A DNA stretch of 64,000 bases from Ilumatobacteraceae bacterium. Lineage in GTDB: Bacteria; Actinomycetota; Acidimicrobiia; Acidimicrobiales; Ilumatobacteraceae. Each line of letters begins with the position of its first letter. Position 1 is the stretch's first letter. This document shows, piece after piece, positions 8,937 to 16,739 of this stretch. The position numbers and the translations under genes were made by a program. The notes under the pieces are model-generated. The model ran no database searches, had not been told where the DNA came from, and was given only the letters and a program-made list of their open reading frames with translations. The stretch lies in contig JAGYKR010000007.1 of NCBI GenBank assembly GCA_018401375.1, forward strand, positions 62,001 through 126,000, in the 5' to 3' direction.

Positions 8937-9311
8937 TCAGTCGTTGTTGCTGAGACGGCGCCACATTTCTTCTGGCCAATGATGGCGAAGTTCGGCGGTC
9001 ACGAAATCCGCAGTCCAGCGCACCATCTCCACCCACGGCAGGTCTGCGCTCGCCACCTCGGTGAACGCCATCCCTTCCAGCAGTAACGACACGTCGGTGA
9101 TATCGAGGGTCACCATGCTGGTATCTGTGTCGGGGCCTGGTTCACCTGATTGCAGTCGATACTCAAGGGCCATCAGGCGTTCAAGATCCCATCCCTGAGA
9201 CAGTGATTCACCTGCACCACCTGACCACAACTGATCGCCCATGATCCCGAGGATCTGTAACAGCGCATCAACGGCGTCCACGCTGAGAGGTATGTCACGG
9301 GGTTCATTCAT
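8937..9311 (-). CDS. Hypothetical protein
   Basis: A 124-residue acidic protein with no recognised domain, signal peptide or membrane segment. It is rich in Leu, Asp and Trp and predicted mostly helical by eye. Its ATG overlaps the TGA of a 31-residue open frame immediately upstream, suggesting coupled translation. Coding potential is supported by the operon-like overlap and the absence of a competing frame, but not by a known family. Confidence 0.55.
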   Translation of the reverse strand: MNEPRDIPLSVDAVDALLQILGIMGDQLWSGGAGESLSQGWDLERLMALEYRLQSGEPGPDTDTSMVTLDITDVSLLLEGMAFTEVASADLPWVEMVRWTADFVTAELRHHWPEEMWRRLSNND

Positions 9312-9399
9312 CGCGAAGTGGGCTCACCCGCCCGGGAGAGTTGGGGGCATTGACATAACCGCAGACCACATGATCCACAGGAGCCAGCGGGCGTTCCAT
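9304..9399 (-). CDS. Possible 31-residue small protein
   Basis: An ATG at 9399 follows a GGATGG ribosome-binding-like sequence and opens a 31-codon frame whose TGA lies within the start of the 124-residue gene (ATGAATGA). The peptide begins MERPLAPVDHVVCGYV. The overlap geometry is typical of coupled translation, but with so few codons it could also be a leader peptide or chance. No family recognised. Confidence 0.35.
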   Translation of the reverse strand: MERPLAPVDHVVCGYVNAPNSPGRVSPLRDE

Positions 9400-9449
9400 G
9401 AACCCATCCTACGAGGACACAAAAGTGACCTGAGCGTGGACGGGATAAA

Positions 9450-9476
9450 GAAAAACCGCCCCGGAGGGCGGTTTTT
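9450..9476 (-). terminator. Rho-independent terminator of tRNA-Gly(GCC)
   Basis: On the minus strand, immediately after the encoded CCA of tRNA-Gly, a GC-rich hairpin (ACCGCCC / GGGCGGT with a short loop) is followed by TTTTTCTTT. This is a textbook intrinsic terminator. Confidence 0.88.
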
Positions 9477-9551
9477 GGAGCGGATGACGAGATTCGAACT
9501 CGCGACCCTCACCTTGGCAAGGTGATGCTCTACCAGCTGAGCCACATCCGC
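9476..9551 (-). tRNA. tRNA-Gly (GCC)
   Basis: Cloverleaf with acceptor stem GCGGATG/CATCCGC, anticodon loop TTGCCAA (anticodon GCC), T-arm GAGTTCGAATCTC, discriminator T and an encoded CCA at 9478-9476. A TAATCT -10 box lies ten bases upstream (9562-9567 on the plus strand). The intrinsic terminator follows directly. Confidence 0.96.
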
Positions 9552-9618
9552 AGTGAAGACAAGATTAGCAGCGCACTCACCGATCCACTACCGCGACCGG
9601 CGGAGGTGCGCACAGATC

Positions 9619-9846
9619 TCAGGTGCGCTGGTCGGGTGGCCGCAGGTCTACCCGTAAGGTCAAAATGCCGTCTTCCAGACTGGCTTCGGCATCGCCGATC
9701 ATGGCGAAATCTTGGAAATCGAGTTGGGCCTGCTCAACGAAACGTTGCCGTTCCGCCCCCGCAACCGGCGGCAGCGCACGGCGTTTCACCGACGCAGCAC
9801 GCTCAGCGAATCGGGCGAGCATGTCCTGAGGTTCGAAACCAGCCAT
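9619..9846 (-). CDS. Small conserved-looking hypothetical protein
   Basis: A 75-residue protein: an Arg/Ala-rich helical N-terminal half and a C-terminal half ending DGILTLRVDLRP that looks like beta strands. A TACCCT -10-like box lies seven bases before the ATG, consistent with a leaderless transcript. No family recognised. It sits alone between tRNA-Gly and a small membrane protein gene. Confidence 0.55.
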   Translation of the reverse strand: MAGFEPQDMLARFAERAASVKRRALPPVAGAERQRFVEQAQLDFQDFAMIGDAEASLEDGILTLRVDLRPPDQRT

Positions 9847-9869
9847 GGGTGAGAGGGTAGCGAAAATCT

Positions 9870-10205
9870 CTACGGTGCAGACGAGGCGTCAGGGGTGGCG
9901 CGGGTCCGAAACATCGCTGGCGCGATCACCGGCAACGGATCCGATGGATCCCGAAGCACCGGATCCTCGGCCGGTTCTGGTTCTCGGGCCACCTCCCGCA
10001 AGGGATCGGGACGAACCTCATCGAGAATCAACTGGCGTTTGAGCGGATCGGCATCGTTCCAGGCTGGTTCACCCATCATTTCGAGCGGGGCCAAAGGGGC
10101 CGGCTCCCACCGATTGGACTTCATCAACCAGATCGCTGTGGCAGCCATCACCACCGCCAAAACCACCAGACTCACAATCGCGATGATTACCAGAACCGAA
10201 CTCAC
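9870..10205 (-). CDS. Small single-pass membrane protein, unknown function
   Basis: From the GTG at 10205 the protein has 111 residues: one strong N-terminal transmembrane helix (about 3-27, Val/Ile/Ala-rich), then a soluble Pro/Asp/Arg-rich tail. An upstream ATG at 10262 in the same frame would overlap the glycosylase gene by 25 bases and add a polar extension. The GTG has a CACACT box six bases upstream, matching the leaderless pattern of this genome, and is preferred. No family recognised. Confidence 0.5.
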   Translation of the reverse strand: MSSVLVIIAIVSLVVLAVVMAATAIWLMKSNRWEPAPLAPLEMMGEPAWNDADPLKRQLILDEVRPDPLREVAREPEPAEDPVLRDPSDPLPVIAPAMFRTRATPDASSAP

Positions 10206-10237
10206 ATCCCCCAGTGTGGCATCTGTTCGGTTCAGAA

Positions 10238-11032
10238 CTACCGCTGATGCCCACGACACCACACCGTGGTCCGACCTGCCACCGTGGCCACATCAAGTGG
10301 ATAACCATCGCGTGGACACAGAGCACCCACCCGTCGAAGACCTGGGGAGATCTGTCCCATATGGCTGCCCCCGGCACGCAACATCTCGGGAAGGGTTGAC
10401 GCGATGACCCCCGCGAGATGGTCGATCTCGTCCCCGCTGAGCAAATGGACCGGACGCCGCGGATCAAGATCGGCCCGCCACAACACCTCATCGGCACACA
10501 TATTGCCCAAGCCGGCCACACAGGATTGATCGAGCAGACATGCCTTGAGCGCCCGCCGCCTCTGACCGAGCGCGTCACCGAGTTGTGATGCAGTGATGCT
10601 GAGGGCGTCAGGCCCAAACGGGCCGAACATGGGCGCAGTGCACACGACGGCGGCCGGATCATCGACGACGATCTCATAACGCGACCAACGGCGTGGATCA
10701 TTCACCCGGGTGATTCCCCCATCCACCATTTCGATGATGCAGCGATCCCAATCAGCGAGATCACGCGCACTGCCATATTCGAGGGACGTAATCGGGCTGT
10801 GCCCGTCGATGACGAGTCGTCCCGTCATCCCGAAATGCACGCCGAGCAGGCCGTGATCGGTATCGATGATCAATGTTTTGGCCCGACGAGAAACCCCTTC
10901 GATCAGCGCCCCTCCTAACACCTCGGCACCAACTCCTCCGCACCGCGGATCCACCCGCACCGTGGCGATCTGGCGACCTACCAACACCTGCGCTGCTTGA
11001 GACCAGATCTCCACCTCTAAGCCTTCGGGCAC
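10238..11032 (-). CDS. Fpg/Nei family DNA glycosylase with variant zinc finger
   Basis: Base-excision repair glycosylase/AP lyase. In this family the catalytic residue is the N-terminal proline exposed after Met removal, followed by Glu. The codons at the 5' end read ATG GTG CCC GAA GGC, so only the GTG at 11032 gives Met-Pro-Glu; that start is chosen (264 residues). The central helix-two-turn-helix region (SCVAGLGNMCADEVLWRA) is intact. The C-terminal zinc finger is unusual: the usual CxxC pairs read CPRD and CRGH, replacing two cysteines with Asp and His. Substrate (oxidised purines or pyrimidines) cannot be assigned with confidence. Confidence 0.87.
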   Translation of the reverse strand: MPEGLEVEIWSQAAQVLVGRQIATVRVDPRCGGVGAEVLGGALIEGVSRRAKTLIIDTDHGLLGVHFGMTGRLVIDGHSPITSLEYGSARDLADWDRCIIEMVDGGITRVNDPRRWSRYEIVVDDPAAVVCTAPMFGPFGPDALSITASQLGDALGQRRRALKACLLDQSCVAGLGNMCADEVLWRADLDPRRPVHLLSGDEIDHLAGVIASTLPEMLRAGGSHMGQISPGLRRVGALCPRDGYPLDVATVAGRTTVWCRGHQR

Positions 11033-11076
11033 CATCCCATTCTGCCTGTGTTCGCGACATGGGGCAGAATGGGGAC

Positions 11077-11472
11077 ATGCTGGACATCTTGTCGATGCTC
11101 GCGGTGGCTGGGGTTGCGATCGGTCTCATGATGGGGGCGCGCCGTTTGGAGCCTCATTGGGTTTCCAAAGATCAGCAGCGTTTCATTTGTCGGGCTCGCG
11201 TCGTGGACGATCACGGTGTCGCGGTAGGCGGATGGAACGAATACCGGTTTGGTTTCACCGATGATGGTCTGATCCAAGGCCGCAAGCGGTCGATGTGGGG
11301 ATCCAATCTGCCCGGAAGCTGGCGCGTGGCCAGCCAGTTACCTGACCCGCCGGCCCGGCGCCAGATCTTTGTGTTGGTCCCTGACACCGTCAACGGCCAG
11401 CATCTCTCGCTGAAACTGCCGGCAAAATCTGTGCTCGTCCCCAAGATGATGGAACTTGCCGCCACTACCTAA
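11077..11472 (+). CDS. Membrane-anchored hypothetical protein
   Basis: A 131-residue protein from the ATG at 11077, with an N-terminal hydrophobic helix (about 2-20) followed by a basic soluble domain rich in beta-strand-like segments (RFICRARVV, NEYRFGFTDDG, RRQIFVLVPD). An in-frame ATG at 11059 is an alternative start. The topology (one helix, then a small cytoplasmic domain) resembles short actinobacterial membrane proteins, but no family was recognised. It is divergent from the glycosylase gene. Confidence 0.6.
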   Translation: MLDILSMLAVAGVAIGLMMGARRLEPHWVSKDQQRFICRARVVDDHGVAVGGWNEYRFGFTDDGLIQGRKRSMWGSNLPGSWRVASQLPDPPARRQIFVLVPDTVNGQHLSLKLPAKSVLVPKMMELAATT

Positions 11473-11499
11473 GCAGGTGTGAGGTTTAGTTGGGGCGAT

Positions 11500-12684
11500 C
11501 TAGTTGGGGCGATCGGTAGCGATCTGGGCGAGGAACTGTCGGATCGGGGGACCAACCTGATCGAAGTTGATCAAAAACGCGTCATGACCATGCGGGGAGT
11601 CAATCTCCACATAGGTGCTCGGTGTCCCTGAGGCGGTCAGTTCGGCGTGAATCTGACGCTGTTGATACGGCGGATACAACATGTCGGTGGAAATCGCGAT
11701 CACAAGGGCTGGCATCGTCATCCGAGCGATCGCCGAAGCCAAACTGCCCCGGTTACGAGCAACATCGTGGAGGTCCATCGCTTTACCGATCAACAGATAA
11801 CTATTGGTATCAAAACGTTGGGCAAGCTTGTGGCCGTGGTAATCGAGGTACCGCTCCACCTCAAAGCGTTGCCACAAGTCAAAACGGTCACCGAACTCGG
11901 CTTGATCGGCAAGTTCTCGTCCGAACCGGTCGGTGAACACGTTCTCGCTGCGGAATGTGACTTGGGCGACCTGCCGGGCAATCGCCAGTCCTTCGGCGGG
12001 TCCATCCCCAGGCGCAGCCTCGTAGTAGTCCCCGCCACGCCACCGCGGATCAAGCCGAATCGCTTTACGCCCAATCGCACCCCACGCAATCTGCTGAGCG
12101 GTGGCTTGAAGGCAGGTCGCTACCGGCACGATAGACCGCACCCGATCCGGGTAGGTGATCGCCCATTCCAAAACCTGCATCCCACCCATTGATCCACCGA
12201 TCACGCTGAGCCAAGCAGGGATATTGAGGTGACGCATCACGCGTTCTTGGGTTCGGACCATGTCGCGAATCGTGATCACCGGGAACCGTGAGCCGTACGG
12301 CAGAGCGTCCGACGGGTGCAGCGAGGCGGGGCCGGTGGAGCCTTGGCAGCCGCCGAGCACGTTCATGCAGACCACATAAAAACGGTCAGTATCGATTGGG
12401 CGGCCAGGCCCGATCATCTCCTCCCACCATCCCGGGGTCGGATGTCCTTGGCCGGCCCGCCCCGCAGCATGGCTGTCTCCGGTCCATGCGTGGCAGATCA
12501 AAATCGCGTTAGAACGATCCGCATTGGGTTCACCCCACGTCTCAAAGGCGATCGTGATGGGACTGAGGGTGGTTCCAACGTCCAGCGCGAACGGTCGATC
12601 CTCGGCGAACGTGAAGAACTGCCGGCGCCCCGGGTGGTCACCCGGCCTCCATGCGCCGGTGACCGGCAATGGTTCAGTGTTCAT
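11500..12684 (-). CDS. metX: Homoserine O-acetyltransferase MetX
   Basis: First committed step of methionine synthesis from homoserine: transfer of an acyl group from acetyl-CoA (or succinyl-CoA; homologues differ). The 394-residue alpha/beta-hydrolase-fold protein has GGSMGGMQ around the nucleophile serine, a PVATCLQATAQQIAWG segment and DMLYPPYQQ near the C-terminus, all typical of MetX. An open frame continues 38 codons upstream, but that stretch is part of a SAM riboswitch, so the ATG at 12684 is the start. Expression is likely repressed when S-adenosylmethionine is plentiful. Confidence 0.93.
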   Translation of the reverse strand: MNTEPLPVTGAWRPGDHPGRRQFFTFAEDRPFALDVGTTLSPITIAFETWGEPNADRSNAILICHAWTGDSHAAGRAGQGHPTPGWWEEMIGPGRPIDTDRFYVVCMNVLGGCQGSTGPASLHPSDALPYGSRFPVITIRDMVRTQERVMRHLNIPAWLSVIGGSMGGMQVLEWAITYPDRVRSIVPVATCLQATAQQIAWGAIGRKAIRLDPRWRGGDYYEAAPGDGPAEGLAIARQVAQVTFRSENVFTDRFGRELADQAEFGDRFDLWQRFEVERYLDYHGHKLAQRFDTNSYLLIGKAMDLHDVARNRGSLASAIARMTMPALVIAISTDMLYPPYQQRQIHAELTASGTPSTYVEIDSPHGHDAFLINFDQVGPPIRQFLAQIATDRPN

Positions 12685-12732
12685 CTGCTGGCTCGTGTCT
12701 CTGCGGGGCAAGTCTGGTCGGTAAAGATTGTG

Positions 12733-12849
12733 CGCAGTTTGAGCGATAGGACGCTGTGTTGCCGGAAAGCCGACCACATCCCACCGAAGTGGAGGCACCT
12801 TGGGGCGTCACCCAGGTTGCCGGGTCTGCGAACAGACCGCTCAAAATGC
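12733..12849 (-). promoter_or_regulatory. S-adenosylmethionine riboswitch (SAM-I/SAM-IV clan)
   Basis: The minus-strand leader of metX contains the SAM-clan core: GAGCGGTC, a hairpin GGTCTG-TTCG-CAGACC, the conserved CCGGCAACC, and AAGGTGCC downstream. The outer arms GCATTTTGAGCG (12849-12838) and CGCTCAAACTGC (12744-12733) pair with one mismatch to close the structure as a P1 helix. The 117-nt span and the position 48 bases before the metX start fit. Whether it is SAM-I, SAM-IV or the I/IV variant needs a covariance model. Confidence 0.75.
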
Positions 12850-12929
12850 TGACGGGAGGTTATCAGCCGAGGCCTACCGATGTACACAGAACATCCATCC
12901 AAGGGCGGACAGGTGGGCCCGAATCGCAG

Positions 12930-12935
12930 TAGGTT
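12930..12935 (+). promoter_or_regulatory. -10 box of leaderless promoter (TAGGTT)
   Basis: TAGGTT lies exactly six bases before the ATG at 12942, placing the expected transcription start at the initiation codon. No ribosome-binding site is seen. Confidence 0.55.
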
Positions 12936-12941
12936 CACTGC

Positions 12942-14204
12942 ATGCGAGTCTTGGTCCTGGGTGCAGGTGGTGTGGGCTCGGCATTCGTCTCGATCGCATC
13001 GAGTCGTGATGTCTATAGCCATATCACCGTTGCTGATATCGATCCTTCCAAAGCCACCGCCGCGGCATTCACTGCTCGCGGCAATGAGTCAGGCCACCGG
13101 GTAGTGGCCGCCCAGGTGGATGCCGGCAACGAGGACCAGGTAGTGGAACTGGCCTCAGCGATGAAAGCCGATGTGATCTTGAATGCCTGTGATCCACGCT
13201 TTAATCCGAGCATTTTCTCTGCGGCCTTCCGGGTGGGTTGCAATTATGTGGACATGGCGATGGATCTATCCATCCCCCACCCCACGCAGCCTTTCGAACG
13301 CTGCGGGATCCGTCTCGGCGACGGGCAGTTTGCCCAACATCCGGCATGGAAAAACAAAGGCCTGATGGCGCTCGTCGGGATGGGAGTGGAGCCCGGATTT
13401 TCCGATGTTGCAGCCAGATACGCCGCCGATCATCTGTTTTCCACGATCACGGAAATCGGAGTTCGCGACGGGGCAGATCTCGTGGTGGAGGGATATGACT
13501 TCGCGCCTACATTCTCGATCTGGACCACCATTGAGGAATGTCTGAATCCGCCCGTGATCTACGAACGCGAGAAGGGGTGGTTCACCACTGAACCCTTCAG
13601 CGAACCCGAGATCTTCGTGTTCCCCGAAGGGATCGGTTCAATCCAGTGCGTCAACGTGGAACACGAAGAAGTGATCTTGATCCCGCGTTGGATCGATGTG
13701 GAACGCGTCACCTTTAAATACGGCCTCGGAGCCGAGTTCATCGATGTCCTCAAAACCCTCCAGAAGCTTGAACTGCATTCCACTGACCCAGTGGATGTAC
13801 GCGGGATGCAAGTGTCTCCACGCGATGTGGTGGCGGCCACGCTGCCTGACCCCTCCGAACTCGGCGACAAAATGAAAGGCCGCACCTGTGCGGGGACCTG
13901 GGTCAAAGGACTCGGTCTCGATGGCCAACCCCGTGAGGTTTACGTGTACCACGTGGTGGATAACGCCTGGTCAATGCGCGAGTACGGCCATCAAGCAGTG
14001 GTCTGGCAAACAGCGGTCATGCCAGCCGTTGCAATCGAACTGATGGCCACCGGCGTGTGGAAAGGGGTCGGCATCCTCGGACCTGAAGCGCTCCCGGCTG
14101 ACCCGTTCTTAGAGTTATTAGACCAGCACGGGGTGGAATGGGAGTGGGAGGACTACGTGGACCGTGCTCCCGCACCCTCCAAGTCCCCTCGGGCCACCGC
14201 CTGA
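12942..14204 (+). CDS. Saccharopine dehydrogenase-like NAD(P)-dependent oxidoreductase
   Basis: A 420-residue protein with an N-terminal Rossmann motif LGAGGVG (6-12) and the acidic VADIDPSKA strand end that binds the adenine ribose. The central region follows the saccharopine/carboxynorspermidine dehydrogenase fold (GMGVEPGFSDVAARYA, CAGTWVKG, WQTAVMPAVAIELMATG). In bacteria such proteins act in lysine-type or polyamine metabolism. The carboxynorspermidine-type assignment is plausible but not proven, and no partner decarboxylase gene lies nearby. The gene has a TAGGTT -10 box six bases before its ATG and appears leaderless. Confidence 0.85.
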   Translation: MRVLVLGAGGVGSAFVSIASSRDVYSHITVADIDPSKATAAAFTARGNESGHRVVAAQVDAGNEDQVVELASAMKADVILNACDPRFNPSIFSAAFRVGCNYVDMAMDLSIPHPTQPFERCGIRLGDGQFAQHPAWKNKGLMALVGMGVEPGFSDVAARYAADHLFSTITEIGVRDGADLVVEGYDFAPTFSIWTTIEECLNPPVIYEREKGWFTTEPFSEPEIFVFPEGIGSIQCVNVEHEEVILIPRWIDVERVTFKYGLGAEFIDVLKTLQKLELHSTDPVDVRGMQVSPRDVVAATLPDPSELGDKMKGRTCAGTWVKGLGLDGQPREVYVYHVVDNAWSMREYGHQAVVWQTAVMPAVAIELMATGVWKGVGILGPEALPADPFLELLDQHGVEWEWEDYVDRAPAPSKSPRATA

Positions 14205-14687
14205 TCAGGCCAGTTCGCCCACGACCGGCTGGGCGTACCGCAACTTGTGATCAAACCCGTTCTCATAGGGCAAGAACCCGTTGCGATCCGGATAGATCAA
14301 CTGCACCATCTGGACTGGCTCTCCGCGGTACCACGCCATCGCAGTGTCGCAACGATCACTGATTGCGTCGGCTGCCAAAGGCGCGAAGTAACACCTCAAC
14401 TCGTTATCAAGCAGGCCGATGAGTTCGGTTTGTAAGGGGATCTCGGTGCCGGCCTGGCAGGTGGCCACAATGAGATCGATCAGACCTTTGCTGGCCGATG
14501 GGGTGAGCCCCCACACGGCGATCTCCGGGAAGTTGAGGAGCGCCGGCAGACCGATCGTGTAGCTGAATGGCCCTTCAGGCGGATCCGAATCGGGGCGGGC
14601 AGGGACCGGTTCGATCGCCCATCCAAAGGTCTCGATCATCCATTCGATCTTGTCGGCGTGGGGAAGATGAAAGTCAGGAAGTTCCAT
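14205..14687 (-). CDS. DUF4262 domain-containing protein
   Basis: A 160-residue protein matching the DUF4262 pattern: FGWAIEPVPA, then FSYTIGLPALLNFPEIAVWGL, and the C-terminal aromatic-rich VQLIYPDRNGFLPYENGFD segment. Function is unknown; members are small soluble proteins common in Actinomycetota. It converges with the dehydrogenase gene, the two stops being directly adjacent (TGATCA). Confidence 0.8.
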   Translation of the reverse strand: MELPDFHLPHADKIEWMIETFGWAIEPVPARPDSDPPEGPFSYTIGLPALLNFPEIAVWGLTPSASKGLIDLIVATCQAGTEIPLQTELIGLLDNELRCYFAPLAADAISDRCDTAMAWYRGEPVQMVQLIYPDRNGFLPYENGFDHKLRYAQPVVGELA

Positions 14688-14731
14688 AGTCAGTCCAGTT
14701 GGCTGCTCGCGACGTTACCGTAGGCACTGCG

Positions 14732-15568
14732 ATGGACCGGTTCCTGTTGTCACCGAAATGGCTGGGATTCCACCTACTGGTGCTGTTTGGTGTGATCGTG
14801 ATGGTCAATCTGAGCATGTGGCAGTTAGATCGTCTTGACGCCCGGCGCGACTTCAATGCTGCGGTGTCCGCCCGTGTTGATCTCCCCGCCGAAGATCTGG
14901 ACACATTGCTCGGTACGCGGTCATCAGCGCTCACTACTGACCCGGCCCTCATCGATCTGGAGTGGCGACAGGTGACTGCGGTGGGCGAATATCTGCCCGA
15001 GCATCAGGTGTCTGTCATCAACCGCTCCCAAAACGGCCGGGCCGGAGCAAACCTGGTCACTCCGCTGCGTCTTCGTGATGGTCGGGTGCTGCTCGTCAAC
15101 CGCGGCTTCGTACCGCTTGCTGTTGGCTTTCCTGCAGCGCCAACCGGCGAGGTGGAAGTCCGGGGTCTCTTGCGTGTTTCTCAGGAACGTCGCACCGGAC
15201 AACTTTCGGATCCTGCCGATGGCATCATCGCCGAACTCCAACGTCTCAACATTGATCGCCTGGCCGTTCAAACACCCGGTCCACTCCTGCCGATGTATCT
15301 GCAGTTACTTCAGTCAGCGCCTGCGGAGATCCCTGGGCTTCCCGAACCGGTGATCCGCCCCGACCTCAGCGAGGGCTCCCATCTCTCCTACGCCGTTCAG
15401 TGGATGATCTTCGCGATCGCGGTGGGGGTCGGATGGGTACTCGCAGTGCGACGCTCCGTCCAACAGCGACGTAGAACGCAACCCCCCGTCACTGATCTCA
15501 GCGAAGTCGTAGAGATCGGGGATCAGCAGTCATCAGCGCCCGCCGAGTCTGCGGCGTCGCAGCCTTAA
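14732..15568 (+). CDS. SURF1 family cytochrome oxidase assembly protein
   Basis: SURF1 proteins help insert haem a during assembly of aa3-type cytochrome c oxidase in the membrane. From the ATG at 14732 the protein has 278 residues: an N-terminal transmembrane helix followed by MWQLDRLDARRDFNA, the extracytoplasmic domain with LLVNRGFVP, and a second helix near the C-terminus (SYAVQWMIFAIAVGVGWVLAVRR). A shorter upstream in-frame ATG at 14699 is less likely. The 3' end overlaps the convergent lycopene cyclase gene by 71 bases, an unusually long overlap. Confidence 0.88.
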   Translation: MDRFLLSPKWLGFHLLVLFGVIVMVNLSMWQLDRLDARRDFNAAVSARVDLPAEDLDTLLGTRSSALTTDPALIDLEWRQVTAVGEYLPEHQVSVINRSQNGRAGANLVTPLRLRDGRVLLVNRGFVPLAVGFPAAPTGEVEVRGLLRVSQERRTGQLSDPADGIIAELQRLNIDRLAVQTPGPLLPMYLQLLQSAPAEIPGLPEPVIRPDLSEGSHLSYAVQWMIFAIAVGVGWVLAVRRSVQQRRRTQPPVTDLSEVVEIGDQQSSAPAESAASQP

Positions 15569-16739
15569 ACACCCCCGCCATCGCTGCCATCAGTTCGGTG
15601 GGAGTGCTGTCCGTTCGTAAATAGGCCTGCCAGCGCGCCGCCGGTAAATCAAAGAACACGTCAAAGAACTCTGCAATCTGGGACTGCGACATCGACAACA
15701 ACACATCGGCCCCGTACTGATGGAGCCGCCGTGTGATTCGCGCTGACCGAGGAGCCACCGCATCCCAAGGATCACGGCCTGTGGCTAACGCGCGAGCGAG
15801 CCGTGGCGCGGCGCGTATTGATCCGGTCACCGAGTACCCGGTGGCCGGATGGATCATCCCCGCTGCTGCGCCGAAAGGAATCGGAAGTTCCCCGTGGCGC
15901 ATCACCGATCCACCCATTGCAATCCGTACTTTTTCGGTCCGTCCCGCTTGTTCGGCCTCACGCACAATGTCCGCGCCCGAGGGTCCGAGCCGGGCGATCA
16001 ATCTGTTGCGCAACGCAACAGGATCTACCGGCACCCGTGATGCGAGAACGGTTTCTTCCACTAGCCAGCCCTCACCGGTGGGGATCACATAACAAAAGGT
16101 CGGGAGGCCAAGATCTGAACCTGCCTCACCCACCGGTGCCCGAAAATCCATCAGCGTGGCCTGATCCACGGAAACTGCTGCATCAAAAGGCAACGCATCC
16201 ACCGTCACCCCGTAGGCCGTCTGCCAGGCGGTCACCGAGGCCAAACGTCGTGCTGCAGGTGCGCCCGGGCGCCACCGCTGTACCCCAGAGGCATCGCAGA
16301 CGGATCTCGCCGTCATCTCTCCTTCAGTGGTGGATACAACGCTGTGGGAGAGCTTCGGGATCACCGCTGTGACCCCGGCTTTCAGATGCTGCCCACCTGC
16401 GGCGATGATCGGTTGGGTGAGGACTTCTCGCAGGTGTGCGTTGTGCAACACCGCGTAACGTCGGCCGAGTTCGTGGCGACGATGTCCCCACACCAGCATC
16501 CGGTCACTCAATGAGGCCAGCACATGATCGAGACGAACGCCGATGATCGGGTCGTTAGCGATCTCATCCACCCACACTCCGTAGGTCGCCGCCCATGGTG
16601 CACCGGGGCCGACCACCACCACCGACATACCGAGCAGGCTGGCATGGGCCCCAAGCGCCAGGCCTGCTGGTCCGTCGCCGATGATGACCAGATCAATTTC
16701 TGGGGACACTTCCGCACCTGCGTTGTTAGGCATCTGCAT
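15498..16739 (-). CDS. Lycopene cyclase family protein
   Basis: FAD-dependent carotenoid cyclase of the CrtY/CrtL type, closing the ends of lycopene to beta-rings. The 413-residue protein has the dinucleotide motif IIGDGPAGLALG at 19-30, the family hallmark YGVWVDE at 53-59 and the TGYSVTGSIRAAP region corresponding to the conserved cyclase C-terminal motif. Neighbours do not include phytoene synthase or desaturase, so the rest of the pathway is elsewhere. Its start overlaps the end of the GMC oxidoreductase gene by 14 bases, implying co-translation. Beta-carotene made here could feed pigment or retinal production; this is inference. Confidence 0.87.
   Translation of the reverse strand: MQMPNNAGAEVSPEIDLVIIGDGPAGLALGAHASLLGMSVVVVGPGAPWAATYGVWVDEIANDPIIGVRLDHVLASLSDRMLVWGHRRHELGRRYAVLHNAHLREVLTQPIIAAGGQHLKAGVTAVIPKLSHSVVSTTEGEMTARSVCDASGVQRWRPGAPAARRLASVTAWQTAYGVTVDALPFDAAVSVDQATLMDFRAPVGEAGSDLGLPTFCYVIPTGEGWLVEETVLASRVPVDPVALRNRLIARLGPSGADIVREAEQAGRTEKVRIAMGGSVMRHGELPIPFGAAAGMIHPATGYSVTGSIRAAPRLARALATGRDPWDAVAPRSARITRRLHQYGADVLLSMSQSQIAEFFDVFFDLPAARWQAYLRTDSTPTELMAAMAGVFKAATPQTRRALMTADPRSLRLR

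Noticed and set aside
12685-12798. N-terminal extension of MetX by 38 codons
   Set aside because: The stretch overlaps the 3' arm of the SAM riboswitch, shows no MetX homology and would make the protein longer than the family.
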